A stretch of DNA of 64,000 nucleotides, taken from assembly GCF_031143425.1 (NCBI RefSeq), contig NC_090448.1:331526177-331590176 (forward strand). Direction: 5' to 3'. This document shows, in pieces, positions 1-16,149 of this stretch. Position numbers and translations under genes: made by a program. The stretch's first letter is position 1. Each line of letters begins with the position of its first letter. Below the pieces are notes generated by a model. It was not told the origin of the DNA and did not search any database. It worked only from the letters and a program-made list of their open reading frames with translations. Origin of the DNA: Pleurodeles waltl. Its lineage: Eukaryota; Chordata; Amphibia; Caudata; Salamandridae.

Positions 1-2199
1 ATGCCCCTACAGTGTCTAAACAAAACCTTAGACATTGTAAGTGCAGGGTAGCCATATGAGTATATGGTCTGGGAGTCTGTCAGACACGAACTCCACAGCA
101 CCATAATGGCTACGCTGAAAACTGGAAGGTTTAGTATCAAACTTCTCCGCACAATAAATGCACACTGATGCCAGTATACAATTTATTGTAAAATACACCC
201 AGAGGTCATCTTAGAGATGCCCCCCTGAAAACATACCCGACTTCCAGTGTGGGCTGACTAGTTTTTGCCAGCCTGCCACACACCAGACATATTGCTGGCC
301 ACATAGGGAAAGTGCCTTTGTCACTCTGTGGCCAGAAACAAAGCCTGTACTGGGTGGAGGTGCTTCTCACCTCCCCCTGCAGGAACTGTAACACCTGGCG
401 GTGAGTCTCAAAGGCTCACCCTTTTTGTTACAGCGCCCCAGGGCATCCCAGCTAGTGGAGATGCCCGCCCCTCCAGCCACTGCCCCCACTTTTGGCGGCA
501 AGGCTGGAGGAGATAATGAGAAAAACAAGGAGGAGTCACCCACCAGTCAGGACAGCCCCTAAGGTCTCCTGAGCTGAAGTGACTCTTACTTTTAGAAATC
601 CTCCATCTTGTGAATGGAGGATTCCCCCAATAGGTTTAGGGATGAGGCACAAAGAGGGTGTAGCCACCCTCAAGGACAGTAGCCATTGGCTACTGCCCTC
701 CCAGACCTAAACACCCCCCTAAATTCAGTATTTAGGGGCACCCCAGAACCTAGGAAACTAGATTCCTGCAACCTAAAGAAGAAGAAGGACTGCTGACCTG
801 AAGCCCTGCAGTAAAGACTGAGACCACAACTGCTTTGGCCCCAGCCCTACCGGCCTGTCTCCCAACTTCGAAGAAAACTGCAACAGCAACGCATCCAACA
901 GGGACCAGCGACCTCTGAAGCCTCAGAGGACTGCCCTGCACCCAAGGACCAAGAAACTCCTGTGAACAGCGGCTCTGTTCAACCATCTGCAACTTTCGTG
1001 CAACAAAGAAACAACTTCAAGGACTTCACGTTTCCCGCCGGAAGCGTGAGACTTTCTACTCTGCACCCGACGCCCCCAGCTCGACCTGCAGAAAACCAAC
1101 ACTACAGGGCAGACTCCCTGGCGACTGCGAGCCCATGAGTAGCCAGAGTTGACCCCGCTGAGCCCCCACATCGACGCCTGCAGAGGAAATCCAGAGGCTC
1201 CCCCTGACCGCGACTGCCTGTAACAAGGGACCCGACGCCTGGAACCAACACTGCACCCGCAGCCCCCAGGACCGGAAGGAACCGAACTCCAGTGCACGAG
1301 CGACCCCAGGTGACCCTCTGCCTAGCCCATGGGGTTGCTCCCCGAGGAGCCCCCCTGTGCCTTCCTGCTTCGTTGAAGAGACCCCCAGGTCTCCCCATTG
1401 CTTTCAGTACAAAACCCGAAGCCTGTTTGCACTCTGTACCTGGCCGCCCCTGTCCCGCTGAGGGTGTACTTTCTGTGCCTGCTTGTGTTCCACCCCCCCC
1501 ACCCCCTCCAGTGCCCTACAAAACCCCCCTGTTCTGCCCTCCGAGGACGTGGGTACTTACCTGCTGGCAGACTGGAACCGGTGCACCCCTGTTCTCCATT
1601 GAAGCCTATGTGTTTTGGGCACCTCTTTGACCTCTGACCTGACCGGCCCTGAGCTGCTGGTGTGGTAACTTTTGGGGTTGCCTTGAACCCCCCAACGGTG
1701 GGCTACCTTGGACCCAACTTTGAACCCTGTAAATGTTTTACCTGTGAACCTAACAATTACTTACCTCCCCCAGGAACTGTTGATTTTTACAGTGTGTCCA
1801 CTTTTAAAATAGCTTATTGCCATTTTTGTCAAAACTGTACATGCTATTGTGATTATTCAAAGTTCCTAGAATACCTGAGTGAAATACCTTTCATTTGAAG
1901 CATTACATGTAAATCTTGAACCTCTGGTTCTTAAAATAAACTAAGAAAATATATTTTTCTATATAAAAGCCCATTGGCCTGGAGTAAGTCTTTGAGTGTG
2001 TGTTCCTCATTTATTGCCTGTGTGTGTACAACAAATGCTTAACACTACCCTCTGATAAGCCTACTGCTCGACCACACTACCACAAAAAAGAGCATTAGAA
2101 TTATCTCTTGTTGCCACTATCTTACCTCTAAGGGGAACCCTTGGACTCTGTGCACACTATTTCTTACTTTGAAATAGTATATACAGAGACAACTTCCTA
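1..2199 (+). repeat. Long Gypsy LTR, family A, sense, start lies outside window
   Basis: This is a long LTR read in its sense direction. It ends near 2199 in CAACTTCCTAA, a slightly decayed form of the CTTCCTACA end seen in other copies. It aligns by eye with the reverse complement of 52506-55179 and with 20731-21884, sharing blocks such as GATAAGCCTACTGCTCGACC and an AATAAA polyadenylation signal at 1935-1940. A hairpin with stem AATCCTCCAT and its complement lies at 597-623. No coding content is visible. No internal retrotransposon sequence follows, so it is a solo or truncated LTR in the MST1 intron. Confidence 0.8.
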
Positions 2200-2439
2200 A
2201 TTTTTTTTTACAGTTGCTTGTTTGGGTCTTCTTTACTTCTGTTTATCTTTCTGGGAACCTAAAGACTGCAGTCTCACACTAGCACTCCAACACACCTGCA
2301 CTGTGCTCATCTGTACCACAGTGGAAAGTCATGGTCCCATGTCAGAATGTCTGCGGGGGGCGGAGTCTGGTATTTTAGAGCCAACTGTGTTATGTCTAGA
2401 ATTATTTTGCCTTGGATGTGGATGTTATTGTGCTGCTAT

Positions 2440-4040
2440 TTGTTCAGCATGCACCTGGAAATCCAGCTGCTGATCCTGGAGCCGCAGAACTGCCTGTTGC
2501 AACTGCTCAATCTCTTCATCGCGACTAGTTTCATGGTCCTCCAGCTATGACTGTCTCCCAAGCTGTTGTCACTGCGGGCCTCCTTGAGGTCCTATCTGAG
2601 AATCTGGAGGGAAACAAAGAGGGCCTCTGGGAACGGGCGATTCAATGGGGTCCTCCGTCCCCTGGGTTTCTGACATGGCATCTGGTCCCAGAGAAAATGA
2701 TGGACCTCCTGAGTGCGAGCCGGTGGACTTGACGAGCATGTCCTTCAGCATACAATCAGTTTCCCTCATCCGGCAGCCATAGCCCATGGCTACTACCACC
2801 CCCTCCGCTAGAGGTGAAGGGAATGCTCACTGCTCCTCCCCAGTGCCTGGGGCTGTCTCAGCAGTGGGGCCCTGGTCCACCAAGGAGGTGTGAAACCTCA
2901 GGACCATGGCTGCTGAGGATTCCTTGTTCACTGGGACTGGCAGAAAGCAAAGCTGTCGAGGGCTGTTGTGACTCCAAGGTAGCTGGCCCGACCCTGATAT
3001 TGGGTGGCGCCCCCAGCAGCTATATAGTCAGGCTGGTGTTGATTTCAAAGACCACCCAGCCCTTTCCGTACAGGTGCACTTTTCTCCCACGGGGTCAGCA
3101 GGGCCCAGAGCAGCCCAAGGGAGTCCAATCTGTGTTCTCATCTGCTCGAACCAGCCAGTCCTGTGGGACCAGGCCCCAATCATGCATCATTTCCAGACGA
3201 ATTCTCAAGTCGGTGATGCTGGGATGACGCGTGCAATATCCAGCCCCCAAATCCGGACCTGAGACCCCCCAGCTGCATAGTGCTGTTGGGTGATGTCAGC
3301 TCTGTAAGCTGTCTTTCTGTCCAGACCCAGGATGTCACTAGCAGACCCACACCCCACCTGGGGAGCCCAGCTGTGGGGTCAGTTTTGGGGGGAGGGCCCC
3401 AACCTCACCTCAGCTGTCCCTCCAGCGGGACCCCCAGCTTGGCAAGCCAGCAGGGACAGCCCACCAGTCCTGGCCGTAGCGATAGGCGCTTTGCCATTGA
3501 AAAAGGGCTGACACCGGGCCCCTCTTGGTCTCCGCCAAAGCGCTGTTTCCCAGGGGGCTAACGTCCAAGGTCTACAGCCTCCTCAGCCACAGTTCTGAGC
3601 TCTAGCGCCGTGGTCTGCAAGCCCGCTACCACCTCCTCTGAAGAGGTCTTGGGTTGATGGGCAGAAGAGCACCCGCCTGGCCCTCCGAGCCCCTGTAGTA
3701 TACACTGCCTCACTGCACCTCCGTGTGGTAGGGCCTCGCCCCTGTTGGTCTGCTGCGTGGAGGGTTCCGGGTCCCTCTCCGCTGTGCTTGGCCACTGCCA
3801 GGCCTCTCCTGCACCATTAATCTGCCGCCGGCTGTGGTCTGCTCTCACTGCGGCTGGCCCTGAGATCTCACAAACGCGAGCCCCTGGCCCCCGCACACAC
3901 ACTGCAGGTCCCACTCAGCTGATGGTCCTCAAGCAGGGGTAGGTCGGACCCCTGTTAGTGGGCAACTGTCGGGTTATATGGCAGCGGGGACAGATCTCAG
4001 GAACATGTCTCATCCATCTGCTATCTTGGCCACCCACCCC
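2440..4040 (-). mobile_element. L1-like LINE 5' region and ORF1 start, broken
   Basis: Read on the minus strand this GC-rich stretch ends, near 2440-2560, in a heptad-rich segment (EEIEQLQQAVLRLQDQQLDF) that looks like the coiled coil of an L1-type ORF1 protein, the RNA-binding chaperone of the LINE. Upstream of it (2569-2799, minus) lies another open piece in a different frame, so the gene is frameshifted. The remainder to about 4040 resembles a LINE 5' UTR. The coiled coil is what I see; the L1 assignment is inference. The 2200-2439 gap between this and the LTR shows nothing recognisable. Confidence 0.4.
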
Positions 4041-7317
<3,277 letters not shown>

Positions 7318-7319
<2 letters not shown>

Positions 7320-7346
7320 TCTTTTTTTTTTTTTGGGGGGGGGGGG
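7318..7346. repeat. Poly(T)-poly(G) low-complexity run
   Basis: A run of about 14 T directly followed by about 12 G. Length is likely to vary between individuals and is prone to sequencing error. Confidence 0.8.
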
Positions 7347-7399
7347 CATCAATTTCACCATTTGGTTGGTGTCTTATCCTGCCTCTCCTGAGGCCTTGT

Positions 7400-8000
7400 G
7401 CCCTTTCCGAAGGCTCCTACGCGTGGCCACTATCTTCAGGGTCTTTTTTCCACAATTGGGTCTGGAAGCACAGCTGAAGGCTCTCAATCTGTGAAAAATA
7501 CGTTTGTACGAAGTTCATCAAAACAACACAGAAGAACACCGAGAAGAGGTAATGGAGAAGATTACAGACAGGGCCCCTCCCTCCACGTGATATGGAGAGG
7601 TTACCGTTCCAATTTTTCACAAAGTGCCACCATACATTTGTACACAAGGACAAAGATCAAGTGTGTAACCTCTGCCTCCTGCTCGACCACAAGAGCGACG
7701 ACTGCAAAGCCTTACAGATTTCATGTCGAAGATGCTGAGGGCAAGGAACAAAAGGAGGCATGCACATTTTGCCATAGAAGAGCAGAGGCAGACTCAATCA
7801 TTTAAAGACCCGGGCTTTTCAACAGCAAAGAGGATAATGGACTCCTCCTTGCAGGACAGTACCCCTGTGCAGTGCGACTCGTGCAGCAAGCAAAGATTGT
7901 TGACTCCTGCTTTAAGGTATCTTCAGGCTCCCAGTGGCCCCAGCCTCCAGCACTTTATCCTTGCAAGGACAATCTCTCCTCTGCTGCTCCAGCGATGTGG
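7400..8000 (+). pseudogene. DIRS-like ORF1 fragment
   Basis: The frame around 7640-7720 reads KDQVCNLCLLLDHKSDDCKA, a cysteine/histidine cluster (C-x2-C-x5-H-x4-C) of the kind found in ORF1 (gag-like) proteins of DIRS retrotransposons, followed in a shifted frame by a basic segment and EEQRQTQSFKDPGFS. The parts lie in different frames with stops between, so the copy is dead. It is cut off by the LTR piece starting near 8104. Assignment to DIRS rests on similarity to my memory of the family and to the equivalent cluster at about 51680-51760 in DIRS copy 3. Confidence 0.5.
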
Positions 8001-8103
8001 GACTCCTCTCCAGGTGTGCTGACTGGTCCTCACTGCAAATTACTGTGTCTGCTACCAGTGGGTTGCCTGTGGGGGTACGACTGCTTCTGCTTGCTCTCCT
8101 GAC

Positions 8104-8911
8104 TGAGAAGAACCTCCACCCAGTACAGGCTTTGTTCCTGGCCACAGACAAAGGCACTCACCCCATGTGGCCAGAAACCCGTCTGGTGGTGACAGGCTGG
8201 CAGAAACTGGTCAGCCCCACACTAGAAGTTGGATTGGTATTCGGGGGGCATTTCTATTATGCCCTCTGGGTGCATTTTACAATAAATTCCACACTGGCAT
8301 CAGTGTGCATTTATTGTGCTGAGAAGTTTGATACCAAACTTTTCAGATTTCAGTGTAGCCATTATGGAACTGTGGAGTTTGTATTTAACAAACTCCCAGA
8401 CCATATACTCTTATGGCTACCCTGCACTTACAATGTCTAAGGTTTTGCTTAGACACTGTAGGGACATAGTGCTCAAGCACATATGTCCTCACCTGTGGTA
8501 ATGTGCAACCTGCCTTTGGGCTGTAAGGCCTGCTAGAGGGGTGACTTACCTATGCCACAGGCAGTGTGAGGTTGGCATGGCGACTTAGTCATTTTCTCCC
8601 CACCAGCACACACAAGCTGTGAGGCAGTGTGCACGTGCTGAGTGAGGGGTCTCCACGGTGGCATAAGACAAGCTGCAGCCCTTAGAGACCTTCCCTGGCA
8701 TCAAGGCCCTTGGTACCAGGGGTACCAGTTACAAGGCACTTATCTGAGTGCCAGGGCTGTGCCAATTGTGGAAACAAAGGTACAGTTTAGGAAAAGAACA
8801 CAGTTGCTGGGGGCCTGGTTAGCAGGGTCCTAGCACACTTTCAATCACAAGTTGGCATCAGCAAAGGCAAAAAGTCAGGGGGTAACCATGCCAAGGAGAC
8901 ATTTCCTTACA
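8104..8911 (-). repeat. LTR family A, antisense, 5' third only
   Basis: Nearly collinear with 54345-55179: both carry the same blocks (AGTACAGGCTTTGTT, CATCAGTGTGCATTTATTG, AAGTTTGATACCAAACTT, GGTAACCATGCCAA) and both end in TTTCCTTACA, the antisense form of the LTR start. Only the first 0.8 kb of the LTR in its sense direction is present. Hairpins at 8290-8307, 8324-8341 and 8462-8488 are shared with other copies. Confidence 0.85.
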
Positions 8912-9375
8912 GAGAGGTACTGTGTTACTTATCTTTGTGCTTTTCTAGTACCCCCAGCTCCACTCTACACACTTTACTTACCTTGTTCGCATTCCATTGT
9001 TTTAGTATATGCTTTGTGCTCCCCTAGGGTCACTATTGGTTATTACTATTTGCACTGTTTTCTAACCTTTTCTATGCCTATTTCTGATGTACTGTATATG
9101 TTTAGTGAATTACCTCCTGAGGGCTGGTCATCTGTCTATTATTTTGTGGTGGGTTGTGCCAAAAATAAAGTACCTTTTTGTTTTTGTACAACTGAGTGTT
9201 TTCTTTCTTTCATGTGTGTAAGTGCTGTGTGACTACAGCTGTATTGCATGAGCTTTGAATGTCTCCCTGATAAGCCTTGGCTGCTCATCCCCAGCTACTT
9301 CTAGAGAGCCTGGCTTCTAGACACTGCCTACACTTCACTAAGAGAGGGGATACCTGGACCTGGTATAAGGTTTAA
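8912..9375 (+). repeat. LTR family B, sense, 3' part
   Basis: Aligns with 32690-33165, the end of the LTR at 30576-33196: shared blocks include CCCCTAGGGTCACTATTGGTTATT, AATAAAGTACCTTTTTG (polyadenylation signal), GATAAGCCTTGGCTG and GATACCTGGACCT. The last 30 or so bases of the LTR end are missing or diverged. It joins base-to-base to the terminus of the antisense family A piece at 8911. Confidence 0.8.
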
Positions 9376-9599
9376 GTACCATGACTCCTCAAATATTTGG
9401 GGATTCAGGTCAGTACTAGCAAGCCAGCAGTTATACTTTAATTTTGGTGTTGCACTGTCCAAACTGTAAGAGCAGATTCCCGGATGGATTAAACTGCCCC
9501 TTTAACTGATGGGGTATGTCTTTCTCATGAAAATGGTTTTCCTCCTTCAACTGCTTTATATTTTTCTGAATATACCCCTCCCTCCACCCTGTCATTTCT

Positions 9600-10980
9600 T
9601 CCACAATTTGAACATTCAAGCATAGTTGGGAGACCTTATGATTGTAGTGGCTTTGCTGCCCTCAGTTTTGAGATTTATTATTATTGTGCGCAGGGTTCCA
9701 TTGCTTACTGTTGTCTCTCACCCCCACTTAGCCCACCTTGTGCCCGAGCATGGTCAACTGCACCCTTCCCCGACCTTGCTTGGGCACGCATTGCAGCAGT
9801 TCCGGGTGGACATTGACATGGATGTGTGCACAGCAGGCCTGGGATTGCTCACAGACTAAGCTTGACCTCTAAACCCTGTACTCTGAAACAATTGCTTATC
9901 CAATCTCTCCTCCGTGGTATCCTGCAAGACTGGGTAGCCGATCGGAGGGTAAGGCGCTGGTTGCGCTGGAAATGGGCAAACTTTTCCCTGGTGGGCACTC
10001 CTGTGAAAGATTGACTGCCAGTGCGAGATGAGCTGCTAGACTCACTAGAGCTCTTGACCTTCTGCGGCATCCATGCGTGGCTCCGGTAATGCCATTCAGA
10101 ATTTCAAGTGTTCCTGGCAGAATGTACCACCGTCACCTTTCTCTTGACTGCGCCTACTACCCAGCACCTGCTGTCTCGCTTCTATACCTTTGTGCAGTCT
10201 CAGTGTGGGTTGCTAGGCTGCGTCCTAAAAACTTTAGGTTTCTTCACCAGGCACATTACACCCAAGTGAAATCGCACCAATACAAATTGCAAGCCAAGGA
10301 TGACTGTGCTAGATGTCATGGTAGTGGCTTTGACTTCATACATCTAGCCTGGTCTTGCCCCTTTATATTTGCCTAGTGGACTGCAGATTTCGGTACCCTT
10401 TCTGACATTTTGCATATTCCGCTCTGCCCTTCACCAGGACTGGGTGCTTCGATGACTCCCGACGGAAATGCCAGATCATCATAAACACCTTGCCTTGACC
10501 TTCTTGCTTACCAAGCGCAGGGTGGTTTGTGCTTCGGGCCGCTGGAGGATTCCCATTATCCGAGAGTGGGTGCAGGATGTGGCTTTTTGTCAAGAGCAAT
10601 CAACGCTGTACTATTCTATGCTTTGCTCTGATAGCAGACCTAAAGACATTTGGGAGCCTTTTCAGCTGTATTTGTTGACGTAGTTACTGTTCTCTTCTCC
10701 TGTTGCTGCAGCTGCAGCTGCCCCTGCAACTCCTCACTGTGCTTAACTTGCTTCGGGTGCAGACTGTTCTGCCTAAGACCTGCACTTACGATACAAATGC
10801 ACTGTTATTAAACATTACTATTTATTTTACAATGTATGAATTCTACCATATGTGCCTTTTACCTGCCCTGACATATCGTCTGATGAATCTTTGTACTATA
10901 TATGAAGATGCAGCAATTATTTTGTTGTATGAGGTGTATGTTTTAAAATTATAAATAAAATAATAAAAAAAAAAATAACT
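9600..10980 (+). mobile_element. L1-like LINE 3' end with A-rich tail, truncated
   Basis: At 10250-10400 the + strand encodes QAHYTQVKSHQYKLQAKDDC, then C-x2-C followed by H and WSCPF, which resembles the C-terminal Cys/His region after the reverse transcriptase of L1-type ORF2 (LINE nuclease/polymerase). Stops interrupt every frame. The element ends near 10975 in an A-rich tail with AATAAA units, as expected for target-primed LINE insertion, and is 5' truncated. The portion before 10077 has no motif I can name. The 9376-9599 stretch is unassigned. Confidence 0.6.
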
Positions 10981-11048
10981 TCTGCCCAAAGGGATTGTTT
11001 TAGGCATTCCCCCTCCACCCACCCCACACTTGCATCCAACCAGACTCA

Positions 11049-11448
11049 GGCCCTCATTACGTAACCGCCGAGTTCCGGGCTGGCTACCCCCTGCCCGCCG
11101 CATAATCTTTTCCCCGCTGGGCTGTAAAATTGACAGTGGCTCCAAATGGAGCTGCCACCAATGTTGGTGTGCTGCGGGTGCAGCTGCACCCGTCGTGCAG
11201 ATCACTGCCCGTCAATCGGGCAGTAATCTGCGCGATGAGACACTGCACGGGGCCCATGCACTGCCCGAAGGGATCACTATCCGAAAATGATTCCCTCCAC
11301 CGTCAGGCTGCCTGGCGGTGGAGGAGGGCTGCCATAGGCAGCCCTCACTGTGTCCATAATATTGCGGCTCAAACTGGCATGCCGGTGGCGGTCTTTGCCC
11401 TCACTGCCGGCATGGCAGTCTGCACTGCCGGGGATCATAATGACCCCC
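11049..11448. mobile_element. Harbinger-like MITE, 400 bp
   Basis: Ends are GGCCCTCATTA on the left and, reverse-complemented, GGGGGTCATTA on the right. The element is flanked by a TCA repeat on each side (11046-11048 and 11449-11451), consistent with the 3-bp target duplication of PIF/Harbinger transposons. It is GC-rich, unlike the surrounding intron, and has no reading frame. The terminal sequence is like that of the 853-bp element at 60399-61251. Confidence 0.65.
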
Positions 11449-13469
<2,021 letters not shown>

Positions 13470-13907
13470 GGTTTGGAATACCTGGGAAAAGATTTGAAGA
13501 GACCTGCAAGCTTTGGGCAGTCCTTCCCTTCGCTATCCTGGGCCAAACAGCATTGTTCAAAATGCTCAGACTTCAAAGGACCCTCCGTATACAACACAAT
13601 TACTCACATGAAGTCCCGTCAAGTTTCTTCACCACAGTATGCACTCTAGTCCATAACTTCCTATGGGCCTGAAAACAACCAAATGTATTTTGATAAATTT
13701 GTCTTTTTCAGGCGGACTGGGGATGGCTGACATGCAGCTCTGTTACTGGGAGAGTCCGCTTGTCACAGTCAATGATTTGCCTTTTGGCAGTAAGGACAAA
13801 CTAGTTAGTGTGTAGGTTGAAGCCTGACATGTTTGGAGCTATTGGTGCACTGAGCCTTCCAGACTTACTCCCCTTGTTTGCTAGGGACCACTTTTACTCC
13901 TGGAGTA
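13470..13907 (+). pseudogene. L1-like ORF2 fragment
   Basis: Around 13560-13680 the + strand reads KMLRLQRTLRIQ and SSFFTTVCTLVHNFLWA; after a frameshift 13714-13790 reads GGLGMADMQLCYWESPLVTV. The latter resembles the GGLG...YY block downstream of the reverse transcriptase in L1-type ORF2 (LINE polymerase). Several stops and a frame change show it is dead. It is cut by the LTR that starts at 13908. Confidence 0.6.
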
Positions 13908-15415
13908 TGTAGGAAGCTGACTATGCGGTATACCATGTAGGGGTACACTTTGCAGATAGTACAGGTGACCCATATTGGCTGACAGAGTTTAAAGTAATAA
14001 TCCTGAATGCTCTTCTTTTGTCAGTGTGGGCAAGCAGTTTAGGCTTATCAGAGGGTAGTGCTAAGCAATTGTTTAACATACAGAGTCAATAAATAAGACA
14101 CACACTCAAGAAGAAACTTAAGACCAATTTTAGAAAAATAGTACAGAATTATATATTAATTTAGGCACCAAGATCTACAAAAACAGATAAGTACTTTTCG
14201 AGTTAGCGATTTTAAGAAATGCAGAAGATACAGCTGTCAAATCTAAGGCTGCTGCAATATTAATCCTATGGAGAAAACCTATACTGCGCAGGATCACTTG
14301 CAATTGAATTACAGGACTGGTCTTCCGGACTTAAGGTAAGTTTGCTCCAAAGTATCTAGAACTACCAGCAGTTTAAAGTTACCTTCCCTGGTGTTTCCAG
14401 ATGTAGACGTGCCATTGGCAGTGGTATCCTCCAACACTACACGTTGAAGTAAGTGGGAGCAGTACCCGAAAAGGACAGCAGGTGGGGACTGGGTGACCAG
14501 TCCAGTTGAACCCAAGGTGGGGTTCGGTCCTTGAGGGTCTCAGCTCTGCAGAGACTCCATCGGTTTCAGTGGCCCCAGGCTTGGGGGATACAGGTGCATA
14601 GGTGTTTTGTCCAGTGGGTTGGCGAGTTGGATGCTCTCAAGGTTCTTTGGGTACCTGTAGAAGAGGGTAAGGAAACACAGCAGAACAAATTCTGACATGG
14701 AGCTGGTCTCTGTTGAAGTCCCTTGACTTGCAGGTAAGTTTTTGCAGCAATGGTGTCCCGGCTGAACACAAACAAGCCTTGGTGCTTGCAGCTGGTGGTG
14801 GTGCTCTGGGTATTGGTGGAAGGAGGCTGCCGGCAGGCTCGGAGTCTGGAAGACAAGATCAGTCATCAGGGCTGCCCTTCTGAACAGTTATTCCTCATGG
14901 CGAAATGCTCCCTCGATGGTCAGCACAACAGAACTGCACAATCATGGTTGGTGTCAGTTGCTGCAGAGAAGTGGCTCCTCCACCCAGAGGTAGATGCTTG
15001 CTGGTTGGCAAAGTGCTGGCAGGCTTCTAAGGCTATTGGAGGATACACAGCTGCAGAACGAGTTAGGCCTTTACAATTGTCTGGACTGGGGCAGGTAGAC
15101 AGGTTTTGGTGTCAAAGTCCTCAGCTAGTCCACAGCGTTGGTTGGCTCTTCTTTGCCCTTCTTCTTTAGTCAGTTGAACTGAGCTGCTGGTGTCAGGACG
15201 CCACCTAAAGACTCCATTTAGGGGAGTATGTGGTAGTAGGCAAAGGGCTGCTTACCCTTGTGGCAAATATACACCCTTAATGACCATGACCCTGTCCCAG
15301 AGTTCCTAGTTCCACCAAAAATAAGATGATGGAACTCTTCCTTCATGGAGCACATCAGGCAGCCCACCTTAGGAATGTCTAGCCTGGTAGTGCAACGCAC
15401 CTGCCTGCATAGCTA
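13908..15415 (-). repeat. LTR (family C), antisense, 5' truncated
   Basis: Begins TGTAGGAAGCTGACTATGCGG on the + strand, the antisense form of an LTR 3' end, and contains AGGCTTATCAGAGGGTAGTG and TCAATAAATAAGACACACACTC, counterparts of the end region of family A. At 15200-15400 (minus) it resembles the LTR interior at 44940-45110, including GGAACTCTGGGACAGGGT. Its upstream edge joins protease-coding sequence near 15415, so the LTR lacks its first part. It differs in sequence from the partner LTR at 17711-20379. Confidence 0.65.
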
Positions 15416-15916
15416 ATTTCCCACCCGTTCTGGTGCCAAATGGGCCTCAAAGCAGGGGGTGGCATTTCCCAGGTCTGAATGTACCTGTGGTGGCATACCG
15501 GAGGCGGCAGCGACTTTGAAGTCCCAGGCATTGGTATGCAGATTCACTAGCCATCCTGCCGGAGAAGATAACACCTTAATCAGTAGCAGGCATTGTTTCT
15601 GGCCTCTAGGAGCACAGGCTGAAGTCTCCAAGTTATTCCCCAAGAGACACTGTACAGGAAGTCTGTGGAAACTACAACTTTCTTTGGCCCAATAACCCCC
15701 CCCCCCCCCCCCTGCACAACCACCCTCGCTGAAATCAACAACTGCCATGGTGTGGTATACAGTGTTGTGGGTGTCTGTCACTTGGTACTGATGACCAAGT
15801 AGGTGTTCCTCAGAGTACACCAGTTTTTCAGTCACCATACTGACACTGGCACCTGTGTCCCTGTAGGCCTCTGCCTGAAAACCATTATTTAAGGGCAGCT
15901 GCCTGTACTTACCCAT
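15413..15916 (-). pseudogene. Gmr1-like Gypsy aspartic protease region
   Basis: The minus strand is open for 167 codons and carries RDTGASVSM, the active-site DTG motif of a retroviral-type aspartic protease, which cleaves the Gag-Pol polyprotein. Downstream HTMAVVDFSEGG and QCLLGNNLE parallel MAMVTLEWGG and ECLLGNDVE in the plus-strand copy at 29200-29340. The frame then runs into LTR sequence, so no integrase or reverse transcriptase follows. A 17-base C run near 15700 lies inside the frame and looks like expansion of a short tract. Host function is not expected. Confidence 0.75.
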
Positions 15917-16149
15917 ATTAAGGGACAGGCAGCAAGGGTGGCAAAATCAGTGCCCCCATCTGAGACTAAATCCGCCTCAGTAGTTTCCCTAACTAAGCCA
16001 GCATCCACCACACATCCTAAAGTGAGCCCAGCTACACACTCAGAATTGCTATTACTGCCTGACCCACCACTACTGTTGTTACTAGGGGCACACTAGTGGT
16101 AGAGGTTGGGGTTGGCGTGGTGGGTGGTTTGGTGCTTTTCTTAGGGCAG

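Noticed and set aside
1292..1640. Open frames of 80-112 codons inside LTRs, repeated at 20990-21311
   Set aside because: They recur only because the LTR recurs, are not preserved between copies in length or frame, and have no recognisable domain.
15690..15715. Long C run (also 44070-44092) as a functional signal
   Set aside because: Homopolymer runs of this sort vary through slippage and sequencing error; the first sits inside a dead protease gene.
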